A stretch of 64,000 bases of DNA from Cryobacterium arcticum (GTDB taxonomy: Bacteria; Actinomycetota; Actinomycetes; Actinomycetales; Microbacteriaceae). Made by a program: the position numbers and the translations under genes. The DNA is taken from positions 1,116,001 to 1,180,000 of the forward strand of contig NZ_QHLY01000012.1 in the NCBI RefSeq assembly GCF_003185895.1, in the 5' to 3' direction. How positions within the stretch are numbered: position 1 is the first letter of the stretch; each line of letters begins with the position of its first letter. The notes under the pieces are model-generated. The model did no database searches and was not told the DNA's origin. It saw only the letters and a program-made list of their open reading frames with translations. This document shows positions 47,480 to 56,324 of the stretch, in pieces.

Positions 47480-48171
47480 GATCCGCTCACCCCGGCAGCC
47501 TCCATGTCGGCCAGCAGGTCGGTCATGGAAACGTACATTGTGTAGTCCGGCGCGCCGCCGTAGTCGGCGCGCCACTGGATCGTGCCGTCAGGCCCGACGA
47601 GGATGAAGCTGTGTCCGGCGCGGGAGTCGCCCATCATGCCGTAGTCGTTCGCACCGTACTCCTTGATGACGTCCATCTTCGTGTCCGCCAGGGCGACGGA
47701 GGCGAGTCTGTCGTCGTCCATTTTTTGCGCGATCAGGTCTACCGGTCCGCTGGTGATCGTGAGCACATCGTCGACTCCGGCGGCGGTGAGCTGGTCGGAT
47801 GAGGCATCCAGGTCACGCATTTGGTCCCAGCATGGCTGGCAGCCCAGTCCCTCATGGAAGTACAGGAGCACCGATTTGCCCGAGTAGTCGCTCAGATCCA
47901 CGGTGTCCCCCGTTGTGGACTCCATCGCGAACCCCGGGGCCATCTCGCCCACTCCCGGAGATCCCACCGCGTAGTCAGCAGCATCGGCGCTCCTGCCCAG
48001 AGGAGCAGACTGGGCCGTCTGGGCGGGCGCGGAGGGCTGCTGGGCGAGAACGAGGAAGAAGGCGCCGAAAATGGCCACGACCACGCCGGCACCGATCAGC
48101 ACGGCGAGGCGGTTGGTGTTCTTCCTCAGCGGCCGCATCGCTGCAGCCGACTTCTTGTTGTGTGGTGCCAT
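47476..48171 (-). CDS. TlpA/redoxin-family protein, membrane anchored
   Basis: 231 aa from the ATG at 48171; the long frame upstream is antisense to nothing useful and overlaps CcdA. N-terminal membrane anchor (LAVLIGAGVVVAIFGAFFLVLA), then AhpC/TSA-like fold with FHEGLGCQPCWDQMRDL (CxxC) and GHSFILVGPDGTIQWRADYGG. Faces outward. Partner of the adjacent CcdA-like protein, which would feed it electrons. Confidence 0.9.
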   Translation of the reverse strand: MAPHNKKSAAAMRPLRKNTNRLAVLIGAGVVVAIFGAFFLVLAQQPSAPAQTAQSAPLGRSADAADYAVGSPGVGEMAPGFAMESTTGDTVDLSDYSGKSVLLYFHEGLGCQPCWDQMRDLDASSDQLTAAGVDDVLTITSGPVDLIAQKMDDDRLASVALADTKMDVIKEYGANDYGMMGDSRAGHSFILVGPDGTIQWRADYGGAPDYTMYVSMTDLLADMEAAGVSGS

Positions 48172-49118
48172 TACTTCGTTTCCTTTGCATTGTCGTGACA
48201 TGCCGGAGTGGTTGCACCGGCCGCGACCTGTTCTGACGTATCTGGCTCTGTCGCCGAAACTGTGTAGCCGGCCTGTGGGCGTCGGGCGCGCAGCGCCTTC
48301 AACACCAGGGTGGTGAGGGCGGCGAAGACCACGACCGCAGAGAGCCAGCCGGGGATGAAGCCGATGGACTGCTGAATAACCACCGCTGCGTGGTTCAGCC
48401 AGGCGGTGACCCGCACCTGCCAGCCGTCGGGAGCCATGCCGATGCCGCGAACCGCGATGATCATGGTGACGATGCCCATTCCGAGCATCAGTCCGCCGGA
48501 CAGCAGGCTCGACAGCGGCAGCCGTCGCCCGCCGGGCCACAGGGCGACAGTGCGCGCCGTAAGCAGACGGCTATTGCTCCAGTCCTTCCGATCCCACACC
48601 AGCGCAAGGACGCATAGCGGAGCTACCATGCCGAAGACGTAAGCAATTCCCACCAGCGCAGCGGTAGAGATGGACGACGCTGCCCCCGACATCGCCGCGA
48701 CTCCGGCCAGCACCGGTGCACAACACGCACTCGCCGCCCCAGAGAAGACGCCCAAGCCGTACACGGAGCCGATGCCGGAGCCGGAACTCTTCCCCGACGG
48801 CATAGGGAGCATTAACTTCCACCCCATCAACGTGGCGACACCCACAACGACCATGGCAATTCCCACCACGCTGAATATCCAGAAGTGGTACTGCGCCAGG
48901 GCTCGGCTCACGATCGCGGCGCCCAACGCTATGGGCAGGATGATCGTGCCGACACCGGCTGCGAAGACCAGTGTCATTCCCAGGACCTGGCCGCGACGGC
49001 GGAAGCTGGATGCGAAGAACGCCGGCAACATCACCGACACGCAACACGGGGCCAATAGGGCGACGATACCGCCTAAGAACGAGGCGAGAATCGTTGTGGA
49101 GAGCAGGACCTGCTCCAT
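48171..49118 (-). CDS. CcdA-like transmembrane thiol-disulfide carrier
   Basis: 315 aa, AAGGAG before the ATG at 49118. About eight helices with paired cysteines in APCCVSVMLPAFFAS and SACCAPVLAGVAAMS, the CcdA/DsbD beta pattern; the C-terminal part continues with two further helices. Carries reducing power across the membrane. Its TAA overlaps the redoxin ATG by one base. Confidence 0.87.
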   Translation of the reverse strand: MEQVLLSTTILASFLGGIVALLAPCCVSVMLPAFFASSFRRRGQVLGMTLVFAAGVGTIILPIALGAAIVSRALAQYHFWIFSVVGIAMVVVGVATLMGWKLMLPMPSGKSSGSGIGSVYGLGVFSGAASACCAPVLAGVAAMSGAASSISTAALVGIAYVFGMVAPLCVLALVWDRKDWSNSRLLTARTVALWPGGRRLPLSSLLSGGLMLGMGIVTMIIAVRGIGMAPDGWQVRVTAWLNHAAVVIQQSIGFIPGWLSAVVVFAALTTLVLKALRARRPQAGYTVSATEPDTSEQVAAGATTPACHDNAKETK

Positions 49119-49184
49119 GTAGTGCTCCTTCAAGAATGCACGGGCTCACCGCCGTGCCGTGGGGACGTGGCGAACGCCCGGGGG

Positions 49185-49613
49185 TCACGCCTGGGTCGTG
49201 GTTTTTGCGGTTTCGTCAGAGGCTGTGTCGCCGTGCATGTGGGATTCCTGCGGGGCATCTGGGTTCTTGGTCTTGCCGCGCATCATCAGGAACATCATTC
49301 CGATCATCATCACGGGGCACGCGAGGACCGCTGCGATGGGCAGCGCCTCACCGATCGACCTGCCGGCCACAAGCAGCCCGCCGAGGATGACGACACCGAT
49401 CACGATCATGCCGATGAGATGAGACTTGCCGCCGTGGTTGTGCCCGTTCATGGACCTTCTCTTTTCTGGGGGTTTGGTTGGGTGGACTGCGTCCTCCGGT
49501 GGTGTGTCAGTCCCCCGGCTATTCACGGGGAAGATCTGAGCGATCGCCCACACCCCGAGAATGACGAACACCACACAAATTCCGGCGAGAATCGGCCACG
49601 CATTCACGACCAT
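49185..49613 (-). CDS. Small membrane protein, possibly two fused units (DUF2933-like second half)
   Basis: 142 aa. First unit: one helix (AWPILAGICVVFVILGVWAIAQIF) and a Pro-rich linker. Second unit: MNGHNHGGKSHLIGMIVIGVVILGG, two helices and a Met-rich stretch (PVMMIGMMFLMMRGK), ending with His/Asp residues. An internal ATG with AGAAGG upstream could make the second unit separately. Met/His content fits copper handling. First gene of the MCO operon. Confidence 0.65.
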   Translation of the reverse strand: MVVNAWPILAGICVVFVILGVWAIAQIFPVNSRGTDTPPEDAVHPTKPPEKRRSMNGHNHGGKSHLIGMIVIGVVILGGLLVAGRSIGEALPIAAVLACPVMMIGMMFLMMRGKTKNPDAPQESHMHGDTASDETAKTTTQA

Positions 49614-49946
49614 TACTTCCTCCTGCCGGAATGTCTTGTCATGACTGTGTTCCCTCTACCGGGGCCTCTCTGTGCAGGTTTGACGAAGAAACGATAAAGA
49701 ATGCTCCTCATCTCCGAGGGAGCTCTCAGCCGTGGACTCCGCCAGAAAATGGAGCACCGGGTTCGGGGGTTTATGCACCCTGCAGATAGGTGGAGAGGAA
49801 TTCGCTCAGCCGCGGGTCGGCGGCGCTTTGGACTTGAAGTCGCTTATCCCACGCGGTCGCGATGATCGGTGCTGGCAGGTCCGGATACGGGCTCAAGATC
49901 TCATACGAGTGGCGGTCGCCAGCCGAGGGGCGAGGTACCCGACGAT
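49614..49946. other. Intergenic stretch upstream of the MCO operon
   Basis: About 330 bases. No gene seen apart from possible trailing thiolase-like sequence (to about 49895). Promoter of the minus-strand redox operon should lie here. Confidence 0.45.
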
Positions 49947-50099
49947 TCAGGTTCCGGACGCTCCGATGTGGTGGCCGAGGGTGATCGCGCCGCAGTGTGC
50001 GTTCACGATCTCGGGTTCGACGCCCAACTCGCGGCTGAGTGCAACCGCGACCGCCGCGGAAGCCTCGTTGATTTCCGTTAGTTCGTCAGCTTCAGCCAT
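49947..50099 (-). pseudogene. C-terminal remnant of a thiolase gene
   Basis: 51 codons read NEASAAVAVALSREL, then HCGAITLGHHIGASG, matching the thiolase C-terminal active-site block (usual NGGAIALGHPIGASGAR). A stop follows GASGT, and the remaining frame continues IVGYLAPRL before another stop. The front 300 residues are missing. Confidence 0.75.
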
Positions 50100-50230
50100 C
50101 ACCCCCGAATGCTTTACTCAAACTGCGAATGAAAGCGCTCTCAAGCTCTTTATACTCGATCCATGTACCTAACCGAGTTAGCTAAATGTGGTTTAGTCGC
50201 GCATTCCTCTGTCCTGAATCGGAAGAGCTG

Positions 50231-50800
50231 ATGCTGCTCGAGGATGTCAGTTGTCCGCTCTTAGTGAACGAATCGGACAGCGTCTTGGTCGACTTCGCTT
50301 CCGCAGGCAACCGTGCCGCTTTCGATGTTCTGATTCTGCGCTATCGAAACTTGATGCGTGCCTTTGCTGTCAAGACAATGCGCTCGACCGTGGATGCCGA
50401 CGATGTTGTACAGGAAGCGTGTATAACCGCTTGGGAGAAGCTATCGACGATCAGTGATGGCGCGCATGTGAAGGGTTGGTTGATGCGGGTGGTGTACAAC
50501 AAAAGCATCGACCGGATACGCAAAAATAGGCCCCTGCCCATGGAGTTTGCCGACGACCTGCCAGCAGCCCTCAGCACTAGTCCTTTCAATTTGGTGGAGG
50601 CGTTGTTGCAAAACGAAGCGCTCACGCTCGCGACCGAGGCTCTGCCGGCACGCCAGCGTCGGGCGTGGGTCATGCGCGAATTCTCTGGCTGCAGCTATGC
50701 CGCCATCGCCCAGGAACTCGATGTCCCAATCTCGACCGTTCGCGGCCTGTTGGCACGCGCACGTCGAACTCTGGCGAGCGAGTTAGAAGCATGGCGCTGA
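50231..50800 (+). CDS. ECF-type RNA polymerase sigma factor
   Basis: 189 aa from the ATG at 50231 (GGAAGAG upstream). Region 2: FDVLILRYRNLMRAFAVKTMRSTVDADDVVQEACITAWEKL; region 4: LPARQRRAWVMREFSGCSYAAIAQELDVPISTVRGLLARARRTLASEL. No anti-sigma gene is adjacent; a DUF7882 gene follows by 31 bases and may be a target or co-transcribed partner. Confidence 0.92.
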   Translation: MLLEDVSCPLLVNESDSVLVDFASAGNRAAFDVLILRYRNLMRAFAVKTMRSTVDADDVVQEACITAWEKLSTISDGAHVKGWLMRVVYNKSIDRIRKNRPLPMEFADDLPAALSTSPFNLVEALLQNEALTLATEALPARQRRAWVMREFSGCSYAAIAQELDVPISTVRGLLARARRTLASELEAWR

Positions 50801-50831
50801 CCGCTACACATCGTGCAACGGGAGTCGCAGC

Positions 50832-51149
50832 ATGGGCAAGCTGATCTATGACGGCATCAATATCGAATTTGATGACCGCACCCTCGTCCACCTGCAGGTC
50901 GTTATCGGGCTTAAGCTCCGCCGAGCGGAGAGCTTCTTTCTCTCATGGAACGATTCCCCCGCCCTCGGCGGCGGGAGATCGAGCGTTTGGCTACAAGCCA
51001 GCATGCCCCTGTACTTCAAGTACTACGGAGGCACAATACCCAGCCTGAACCGCGCTTGGATTGACACTCTCACCGTGTCAGCCAACAGCGGCCAAGGCTT
51101 GCTCTTAACAACTGAACCAAACTCACCCGATCAGAGGGGCAAGTCATGA
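50832..51149 (+). CDS. DUF7882-like protein
   Basis: 105 aa: MGKLIYDGINIEFDDRTLVHLQVVIGLKLRRAESFFLSW, SSVWLQASMPLYFKYYGG, then a short tail. This pattern is widespread in Microbacteriaceae, sometimes misnamed as ATP-dependent DNA ligase. Function unknown. Supports the family-level placement of the organism. Confidence 0.8.
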   Translation: MGKLIYDGINIEFDDRTLVHLQVVIGLKLRRAESFFLSWNDSPALGGGRSSVWLQASMPLYFKYYGGTIPSLNRAWIDTLTVSANSGQGLLLTTEPNSPDQRGKS

Positions 51150-51186
51150 CGCTGCTTTGCAGCACCTGCGCGCACCGAAACCGCTG

Positions 51187-51648
51187 ATGCTCACAGCAGC
51201 GTCAGCCGGTCAGGTCTTCGCATTCATTGACTCGCTCGTGACCGGCACCTGGCCTGTTCTCGAAACAGAAGCCGTGGCCTTCTTACAGCGACACGACTGC
51301 GAAGTGCTGTTTGCCGAGCGCGGGAGAGAGCAAACAGCGCGAGTTTCTCGTTGGCGCCACCTCGCGTCGGACGTCTGGGCACATGGACATCCAGCCCCGC
51401 AACCGGCCCACGCGTGAACTTCTTCCTCAAAATGAATGAGGAGGCCAGGCTCGTCGGCGAATTCTCCAACCGGTCCGGCGCACCGTGCATCGTCGACCGA
51501 AACCCGCTCAGCCCCCAACGCCCTGTGGCCACGCAACGAGCTTGCGATCACCATAGATACCTGCACCCGAGAGCATGGACCGTCGCTCATCGAGCTGGCG
51601 ATTGCGCCGGCGCGAATCGCTCGCCAGCTCCACACAGCTCACGTCTAG
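51187..51648 (+). pseudogene. Frameshifted DUF6301-like gene
   Basis: Three frames are needed to read it: MLTAASAGQVFAFIDSLVTGTWPV (first), then VNFFLKMNEEARLVGEFSN (second), then WPRNELAITIDTCTREHG through IELAIAPARIARQL and a stop (third). Together they resemble DUF6301-type proteins, some of which sit downstream of toxins as immunity-like genes. Family call is tentative; the broken frame is directly visible. Confidence 0.5.
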
Positions 51649-51839
51649 GCCTCCACACCAGGACAATGGCGACTCCACCCGGAACCGTAACGAATAGCGC
51701 TGCTCGACTCACAAGCCACAACGCGCACAACCTACAGCTTCTAAGACATCCGCTTTGATCGGTCATAGTCTCGAGATTGACTGTGTCAGTACGCAACGTG
51801 CCCGTCTGCTAATGCACCGCTTTAGCCGCAAAATACCGG

Positions 51840-52230
51840 GCCACAGCTGGCGTCCAGTCGATGATGCGGCTGTCACCGAGCCGCCGATCACAATGCCGGA
51901 GAAGGCGAGGATTTAGCGGATCGAGAAGTCGAACGCCCCCGTGCCGAACACGATCCCCAGCGTGACCGTCATGCCGCTGAGGATCGCGATCGAGAGGAGC
52001 GCGCCCGGGAACTCACGCAGCCGTCCGGTGGCGGTGATGATCGCGGTCGTGAGCATTACTGCGAGCAGCACGATACCGGCCCAACTCTGGGTGAGCGCGA
52101 CGCCGAGCAGGAGGCTGACCAGAGCGAGCTGGCCCGCCCCGCGCCCTACCGCGATGATCGCGCTGACCCACAGCGGGATGCGCCCGATCCACAGCGTCAG
52201 CACGGTACAAGTGAGCAAACATCCCGACAC
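51840..52230 (-). pseudogene. FetB-like (UPF0014) ABC permease with premature stop
   Basis: The frame encodes three helices (LWVSAIIAVGRGAGQLALVSLLLGVAL and on) to a TAA at 51913, then continues in the same frame with ILAFSGIVIGGSVTAASSTGR, the conserved FetB block. Relatives are about 250 aa, so the front and end are also cut. FetA-type ATPase gene absent. Probably inactive. Confidence 0.65.
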
Positions 52231-52251
52231 TCACTGCCACGGCTGTGGGAT

Positions 52252-53061
52252 TCACTCCCCCGAGTTTATGTGCTCGCGCTCCGGGGTCTTCGCGACGCTG
52301 TCCACGGAGAGGGCGAAGTAGCGGTCGCGGCGCAGCGCGCGTTCGCGCGGGCTCCAGTTGGCCATGCGGGCCGCAGAGACCCAGGAGAGGTCGATCGCGT
52401 TGGTGCCGTGGGCGCCGGCGGCATCCCAGAACCGGCTGCCCTCCTCGGCGCTCCGCAGGTCGGAGAATGGCGTGGGTTTGGTGCCAGAGACGGGCGATCC
52501 CGGTGCGACTCCGTCGGGGAATTCTTGCAGGCGCAGCGCCTTCTGCACGGTTGCGAAGCGGTGCCGCGAGGTGCGGTGTGTGGAGTCGATGGCCGTGATG
52601 CGGCCGCCGGGTCCGACGATGCGTAGCCAGGCCTGCAGGGCCTCGGCGGGTTCGGTGAGCAGCCAGATCATGTTGCGCGAGATGATCGCGTCGACTTCGC
52701 CTTCCTCGAGCGGCGGGCGCGTGGCGTCGCCGACGCGCACCTCAACATTGGAGAATCGGGCGAGCCGGTTGCGCGCCTGTTCGGCGCGGGCGGGCGCGAA
52801 GTCGATTGCGATGACCTCGTGTCCAAGCCGGGCGGCCATTTCCGCCACCATGCCGGTGCCGCAGCCGAGGTCGGCAACGCGTCGGATCGGGCGGCCGGCC
52901 GGTGTCGGGGTGAGCAGGCCGAGCACGACGCCAAGCCAGATTGGGTGTTCTTGGAAGCCGACGCTCGAGTTGGCGCGGTCAAGCGGCAGAATCCCGTCGG
53001 GCTCTGTGCGCGCATTCCAGAACTCGCGGATTTCGTCGTTGTTGGGAGGGAGTTGGTTCAT
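52252..53061 (-). CDS. Class I SAM-dependent methyltransferase
   Basis: 269 aa from the ATG at 53061. SAM motif I VADLGCGTGMVAEMAARLGH, acidic motif II VIAIDFAP, and VDAIISRNMIWLL. It overlaps the stop of the permease gene by four bases (ATGA), so it belongs to the iron-uptake transcript. May modify a siderophore or its iron-release product (inference). Confidence 0.85.
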   Translation of the reverse strand: MNQLPPNNDEIREFWNARTEPDGILPLDRANSSVGFQEHPIWLGVVLGLLTPTPAGRPIRRVADLGCGTGMVAEMAARLGHEVIAIDFAPARAEQARNRLARFSNVEVRVGDATRPPLEEGEVDAIISRNMIWLLTEPAEALQAWLRIVGPGGRITAIDSTHRTSRHRFATVQKALRLQEFPDGVAPGSPVSGTKPTPFSDLRSAEEGSRFWDAAGAHGTNAIDLSWVSAARMANWSPRERALRRDRYFALSVDSVAKTPEREHINSGE

Positions 53062-54164
53062 GAGCCTATCTTTGGTCGAGGGATGCGCAGCCGGGGCCGG
53101 CGCCGTTGGGGTGAGGGGGCGAAAGTGAGCATCCAGACCAGGTAGGCGCCGCCGAGAGCAGATGTCACCAGCCCGACGGGTATCTGGAAGGGCGAGAGCA
53201 AACGCTGGGCTACGAGGTCGGCAACGACGAGGATCAGCGAGCCCATTACCGTCGAAGCGAGCACAGTCACTCCGGGGGAACGGGCGAGGCTGCGGGCGAG
53301 CTGCGGCGCCGCCAGGGCGAGAAAGCCGATCGGGCCAGCGGTGGCGACAGCGATCGCCGCGAGGCACACGCCGATCGCGAGCGTGAACGTTCTGGCCCGG
53401 GTGAGATTTAGTCCGACGCCCGCGGCCGCGTCGTCGCCGAGCTCGAGCACTCGCAACTGACGAGTGACGAGGAGCGCGGCCGGGAGTACGACGACGAGCA
53501 CGATCGCGAGGGGCACGAGCGGCGGCCAGGAGATCGCATTCAGGCTGCCGTATTGCCAGGCCTTCGCGGCCTCGGCGTCCTCGATACTGGCCCGGCTGAT
53601 CAGGTAGTCGTTGCTGGCGGCGAGCATGGCTGCGACAGCGATGCCGGCCAACACGAGTCGGTCGCCGGTGAGCCCGCGGCGAAACGCTATGGCGAGCACG
53701 ACGGCGGCCGTCGCGAACCCGCCGAGGATTGTGCCGACCATGATCGTGGCGGCAGTCGACGTTCCGACGAGCAGGATCACGACAAGCCCTCCGGTGGCCG
53801 CACCGGTGGTGAAGCCGATGATGTCGGGACTGCCCAGGGGGTTGCGCGAGACACTCTGGAAGATCGCCCCGGAGGCGCCGAGCGAGGCGCCGACAAGAAG
53901 CGCCGCCGTTGCGCGCGGCAGTCGCTGGTCGATCACGATGAACCGGTCAAGCGTCGATCCCTCGCCGAAGAACACACGCAGGGCGCCGGCCGGGGAGAGC
54001 TCGTAGGCACCGGTCGATATGGTCAGCGCCGCGACGCCGAACGTGACGATCACGAGCACGACCGCGACGATAGCGGAACGGCGGTGCAGCAGAATCGCTC
54101 GGCCGGCCGGCAAGGTCAACCGGGCGTAGCCGTGCGGCAGGAAACGCTCGCCGATGCGGCTCAT
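53058..54164 (-). CDS. FecCD-family siderophore ABC permease, second
   Basis: 368 aa from the ATG at 54164 that overlaps the previous permease stop (ATGA). About nine helices. FecCD hallmarks: RLPRATAALLVGASLGASGAIFQSVSRNPLGSPDIIGF and the late GPIGFLALAAPQLARSL. A much longer upstream frame is antisense-like noise inside the partner gene. Forms the heterodimeric channel with the other permease. Confidence 0.94.
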   Translation of the reverse strand: MSRIGERFLPHGYARLTLPAGRAILLHRRSAIVAVVLVIVTFGVAALTISTGAYELSPAGALRVFFGEGSTLDRFIVIDQRLPRATAALLVGASLGASGAIFQSVSRNPLGSPDIIGFTTGAATGGLVVILLVGTSTAATIMVGTILGGFATAAVVLAIAFRRGLTGDRLVLAGIAVAAMLAASNDYLISRASIEDAEAAKAWQYGSLNAISWPPLVPLAIVLVVVLPAALLVTRQLRVLELGDDAAAGVGLNLTRARTFTLAIGVCLAAIAVATAGPIGFLALAAPQLARSLARSPGVTVLASTVMGSLILVVADLVAQRLLSPFQIPVGLVTSALGGAYLVWMLTFAPSPQRRRPRLRIPRPKIGS

Positions 54165-55240
54165 CGGGTACGCCCTCGTAGCAAGATCACGATGAGTGCG
54201 GGTGCGCCGACGAACGCGGTGACTATGCCGACCTCGAGTTCGCCAGGGCGCTGGATGATGCGGCCGACAATATCGGCGGCGAGCACGAGTACGGGGCCGG
54301 CCACGGCCGAAGTGACCAGCAGTGTGCGCTGGTCGACGCCGACGATGAGGCGGAGCAGGTGCGGCACAACAAGTCCGACGAAGGCGATCGGCCCGACCGC
54401 GGCCGTGGCCGCCCCACAGAGCAGTGTGATGGTGGACATTGCGATCACACGCACCAGCGAGAGCCGTACCCCCAGCGCCTTGGCCTGTTCGTCGCCGAGG
54501 GCGAGGGCGTTGAGCGACGGTCCCGACACGAAGGCAGCGATCAGCCCCACCGCGACGAACGGCAGGATATACAGTGCGGTGTCGATGCCGCGGTCGGCGA
54601 CGGAGCCGATCACCCAGAAACGGTAGGAGTTGAAAGTGTCGGCGTCGAACATCGTGATGATTGCCGTGCAGGCGCCGAGGCTGGCAGTGAGTGCCGCGCC
54701 GGCGAGCACGAGCCGGGCGTGATCGCTCGCGAGCGATCGGCGCGCACTGATGACGTAGACGAAGCATGCGGCCGCGCCTGCGCCGAGGAAAGCGAACCAG
54801 AGATATTCATCGATCGTCGTCGCTCCAAACACCGACAGCGCGAGCACGACGCTGAACGCGGCACCAGCGTTGACGCCCAGCAGGCCGGGCTCGGCGAGCG
54901 GGTTTCTCGTCAACGCCTGCATGAGCACGCCGGCGACCGCGAGGGCAGCGCCGACGATGATCGCCAGTGCGGTGCGCGGCATGCGCAGCTGCCAGATGAT
55001 GATCGACTCGCGTGAGCCGTCGGCGGCGAGCAGTCCGGTCCACACCTCATTGAGGCCGAGATCCTTCGATCCGACCGCGAGGCTGAGCAAGGCCAGAAAT
55101 ATGACCGCGACGACGCCGACGACCAGGGCGCTAGCAATGCGTAAGCGCCGGCGCCGGGAGACAGAACCACGCAAAACGCCGGCGAAGGGCGACGGTACGC
55201 CCACGTCGTCCGGCGCCAACCCCTGAATATGATTCTTCAC
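54161..55240 (-). CDS. FecCD-family siderophore ABC permease, first
   Basis: 359 aa. RMPRTALAIIVGAALAVAGVLMQALTRNPLAEPGLLGVNAGA and GPIAFVGLVVPHLLRLIVG are classic FecCD segments. The gene begins one base from the iron box. Operon order: permease, permease, methyltransferase. Confidence 0.95.
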   Translation of the reverse strand: MKNHIQGLAPDDVGVPSPFAGVLRGSVSRRRRLRIASALVVGVVAVIFLALLSLAVGSKDLGLNEVWTGLLAADGSRESIIIWQLRMPRTALAIIVGAALAVAGVLMQALTRNPLAEPGLLGVNAGAAFSVVLALSVFGATTIDEYLWFAFLGAGAAACFVYVISARRSLASDHARLVLAGAALTASLGACTAIITMFDADTFNSYRFWVIGSVADRGIDTALYILPFVAVGLIAAFVSGPSLNALALGDEQAKALGVRLSLVRVIAMSTITLLCGAATAAVGPIAFVGLVVPHLLRLIVGVDQRTLLVTSAVAGPVLVLAADIVGRIIQRPGELEVGIVTAFVGAPALIVILLRGRTR

Positions 55241-55259
55241 TTAGGTTAGCCTAAGCTCA
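55241..55259. promoter_or_regulatory. DtxR/IdeR-type iron box
   Basis: TTAGGTTAGCCTAAGCTCA: the first 14 bases match the palindromic consensus TTAGGTTAGCCTAACCTAA, 15 of 19 overall by eye. It fills the gap between the divergent permease and binding-protein genes, so one iron-loaded repressor can shut both directions. Confidence 0.8.
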
Positions 55260-55263
55260 CAAG

Positions 55264-56304
55264 GTGCAAACCAACGAATTCCGGCGCACCACCGCCGCAG
55301 CCTCCATTCTCATCGCGGCCATCGCCCTCAGCTCTTGCTCGACCGGGGCGCCTGCCGCTCCCACCGACACCGCCACCGCCACCGCCACCGCGGACACGAC
55401 CGTCTACACGACCCCGCGCACGATGCCCGACGGCAAGGGCAGCGGGGCCGAAGACGGTGTGTTCCCGCGCACCGTCGTGCATTTCGGCGGCGAGACCACG
55501 CTTGAATCCGAACCGAAGAAGATCGTCGTGATCTCCACCGGGCAGGCCGACGCACTGCTCACGCTGGGGATCGTGCCGACCGGCTCCACCTCGGGCGACG
55601 GGGCCGACATGATCCCCGCCTACCTGTACGAGGCCTTCCCCGACGATGAGGCCGCGCTCGACTCGGTCATCGACGTCGGCAGCCGGTTCGAGCCCGACAT
55701 TGAGTCGATCGCGAACATCGCCCCTGACCTGATCCTAATGAACAACGCGGGCAAGGACGCGGCCACCCTCTACGCCAGCCTGAGCGCCGTCGCGCCGACC
55801 CTCGCCACGCAGGGAACCGGCCTCTACTGGAAGCAGGATCTGCTGCTGCTCGCCGACGCCGTGGGCAAGACCCAGCAGGCGCAAGACTGGCTGGACGAAT
55901 ACCACGCTGACGCTCAAGCCTTCGGCGAGACCGTCACGGGCGAACCGGCTGTGTCGTTCCTGCGCAAGAACGCGGACCGCACCCGCGTCTTCGGCGTCGC
56001 GTCGTTCAGCGGCTCGGTCGCCGAGGATTCGGGACTCGCCCGCCCCGAGACCCAGCAGTTCGTCGACGATACCTCGGTCGACATCAGCGCCGAGCAGCTC
56101 GACCAGGCCGACGCCGACTGGATCTTCTACGGTGTGCAGGGTGGCGACGACAGTCAGCTCACCGCACTCCCCCTGTGGCCGACACTTGTGGCCGTGGATG
56201 ACGACCAAGCCGTTTCGGTCGACGACGACATCTTCTACCTCAATGTCGGTCCCACCGCAGCTCGCGGCATCCTCTCCGTGCTCGACACGACACTCGGAAA
56301 CTGA
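55264..56304 (+). CDS. Siderophore-binding lipoprotein (ABC substrate-binding)
   Basis: 346 aa from GTG at 55264. Signal peptide with lipobox ALSSC, Thr/Ala linker, then the FepB/FhuD-type fold: IVVISTGQADALLTLGIVPTG, VIDVGSRFEPDIESIANIAPDLILMNN, and a late LNVGPTAARGILSVL. Lipid-anchored binder of ferric siderophore delivering to the FecCD channel. No clear Shine-Dalgarno. Confidence 0.93.
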   Translation: MQTNEFRRTTAAASILIAAIALSSCSTGAPAAPTDTATATATADTTVYTTPRTMPDGKGSGAEDGVFPRTVVHFGGETTLESEPKKIVVISTGQADALLTLGIVPTGSTSGDGADMIPAYLYEAFPDDEAALDSVIDVGSRFEPDIESIANIAPDLILMNNAGKDAATLYASLSAVAPTLATQGTGLYWKQDLLLLADAVGKTQQAQDWLDEYHADAQAFGETVTGEPAVSFLRKNADRTRVFGVASFSGSVAEDSGLARPETQQFVDDTSVDISAEQLDQADADWIFYGVQGGDDSQLTALPLWPTLVAVDDDQAVSVDDDIFYLNVGPTAARGILSVLDTTLGN

Positions 56305-56324
56305 CCGTAAGAAAAGAGCCCTCG

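Noticed and set aside
54165..54767. N-terminal extension of the second FecCD permease
   Set aside because: Arg/His-rich shadow of the first permease; the ATG at 54164 gives a standard FecCD length.
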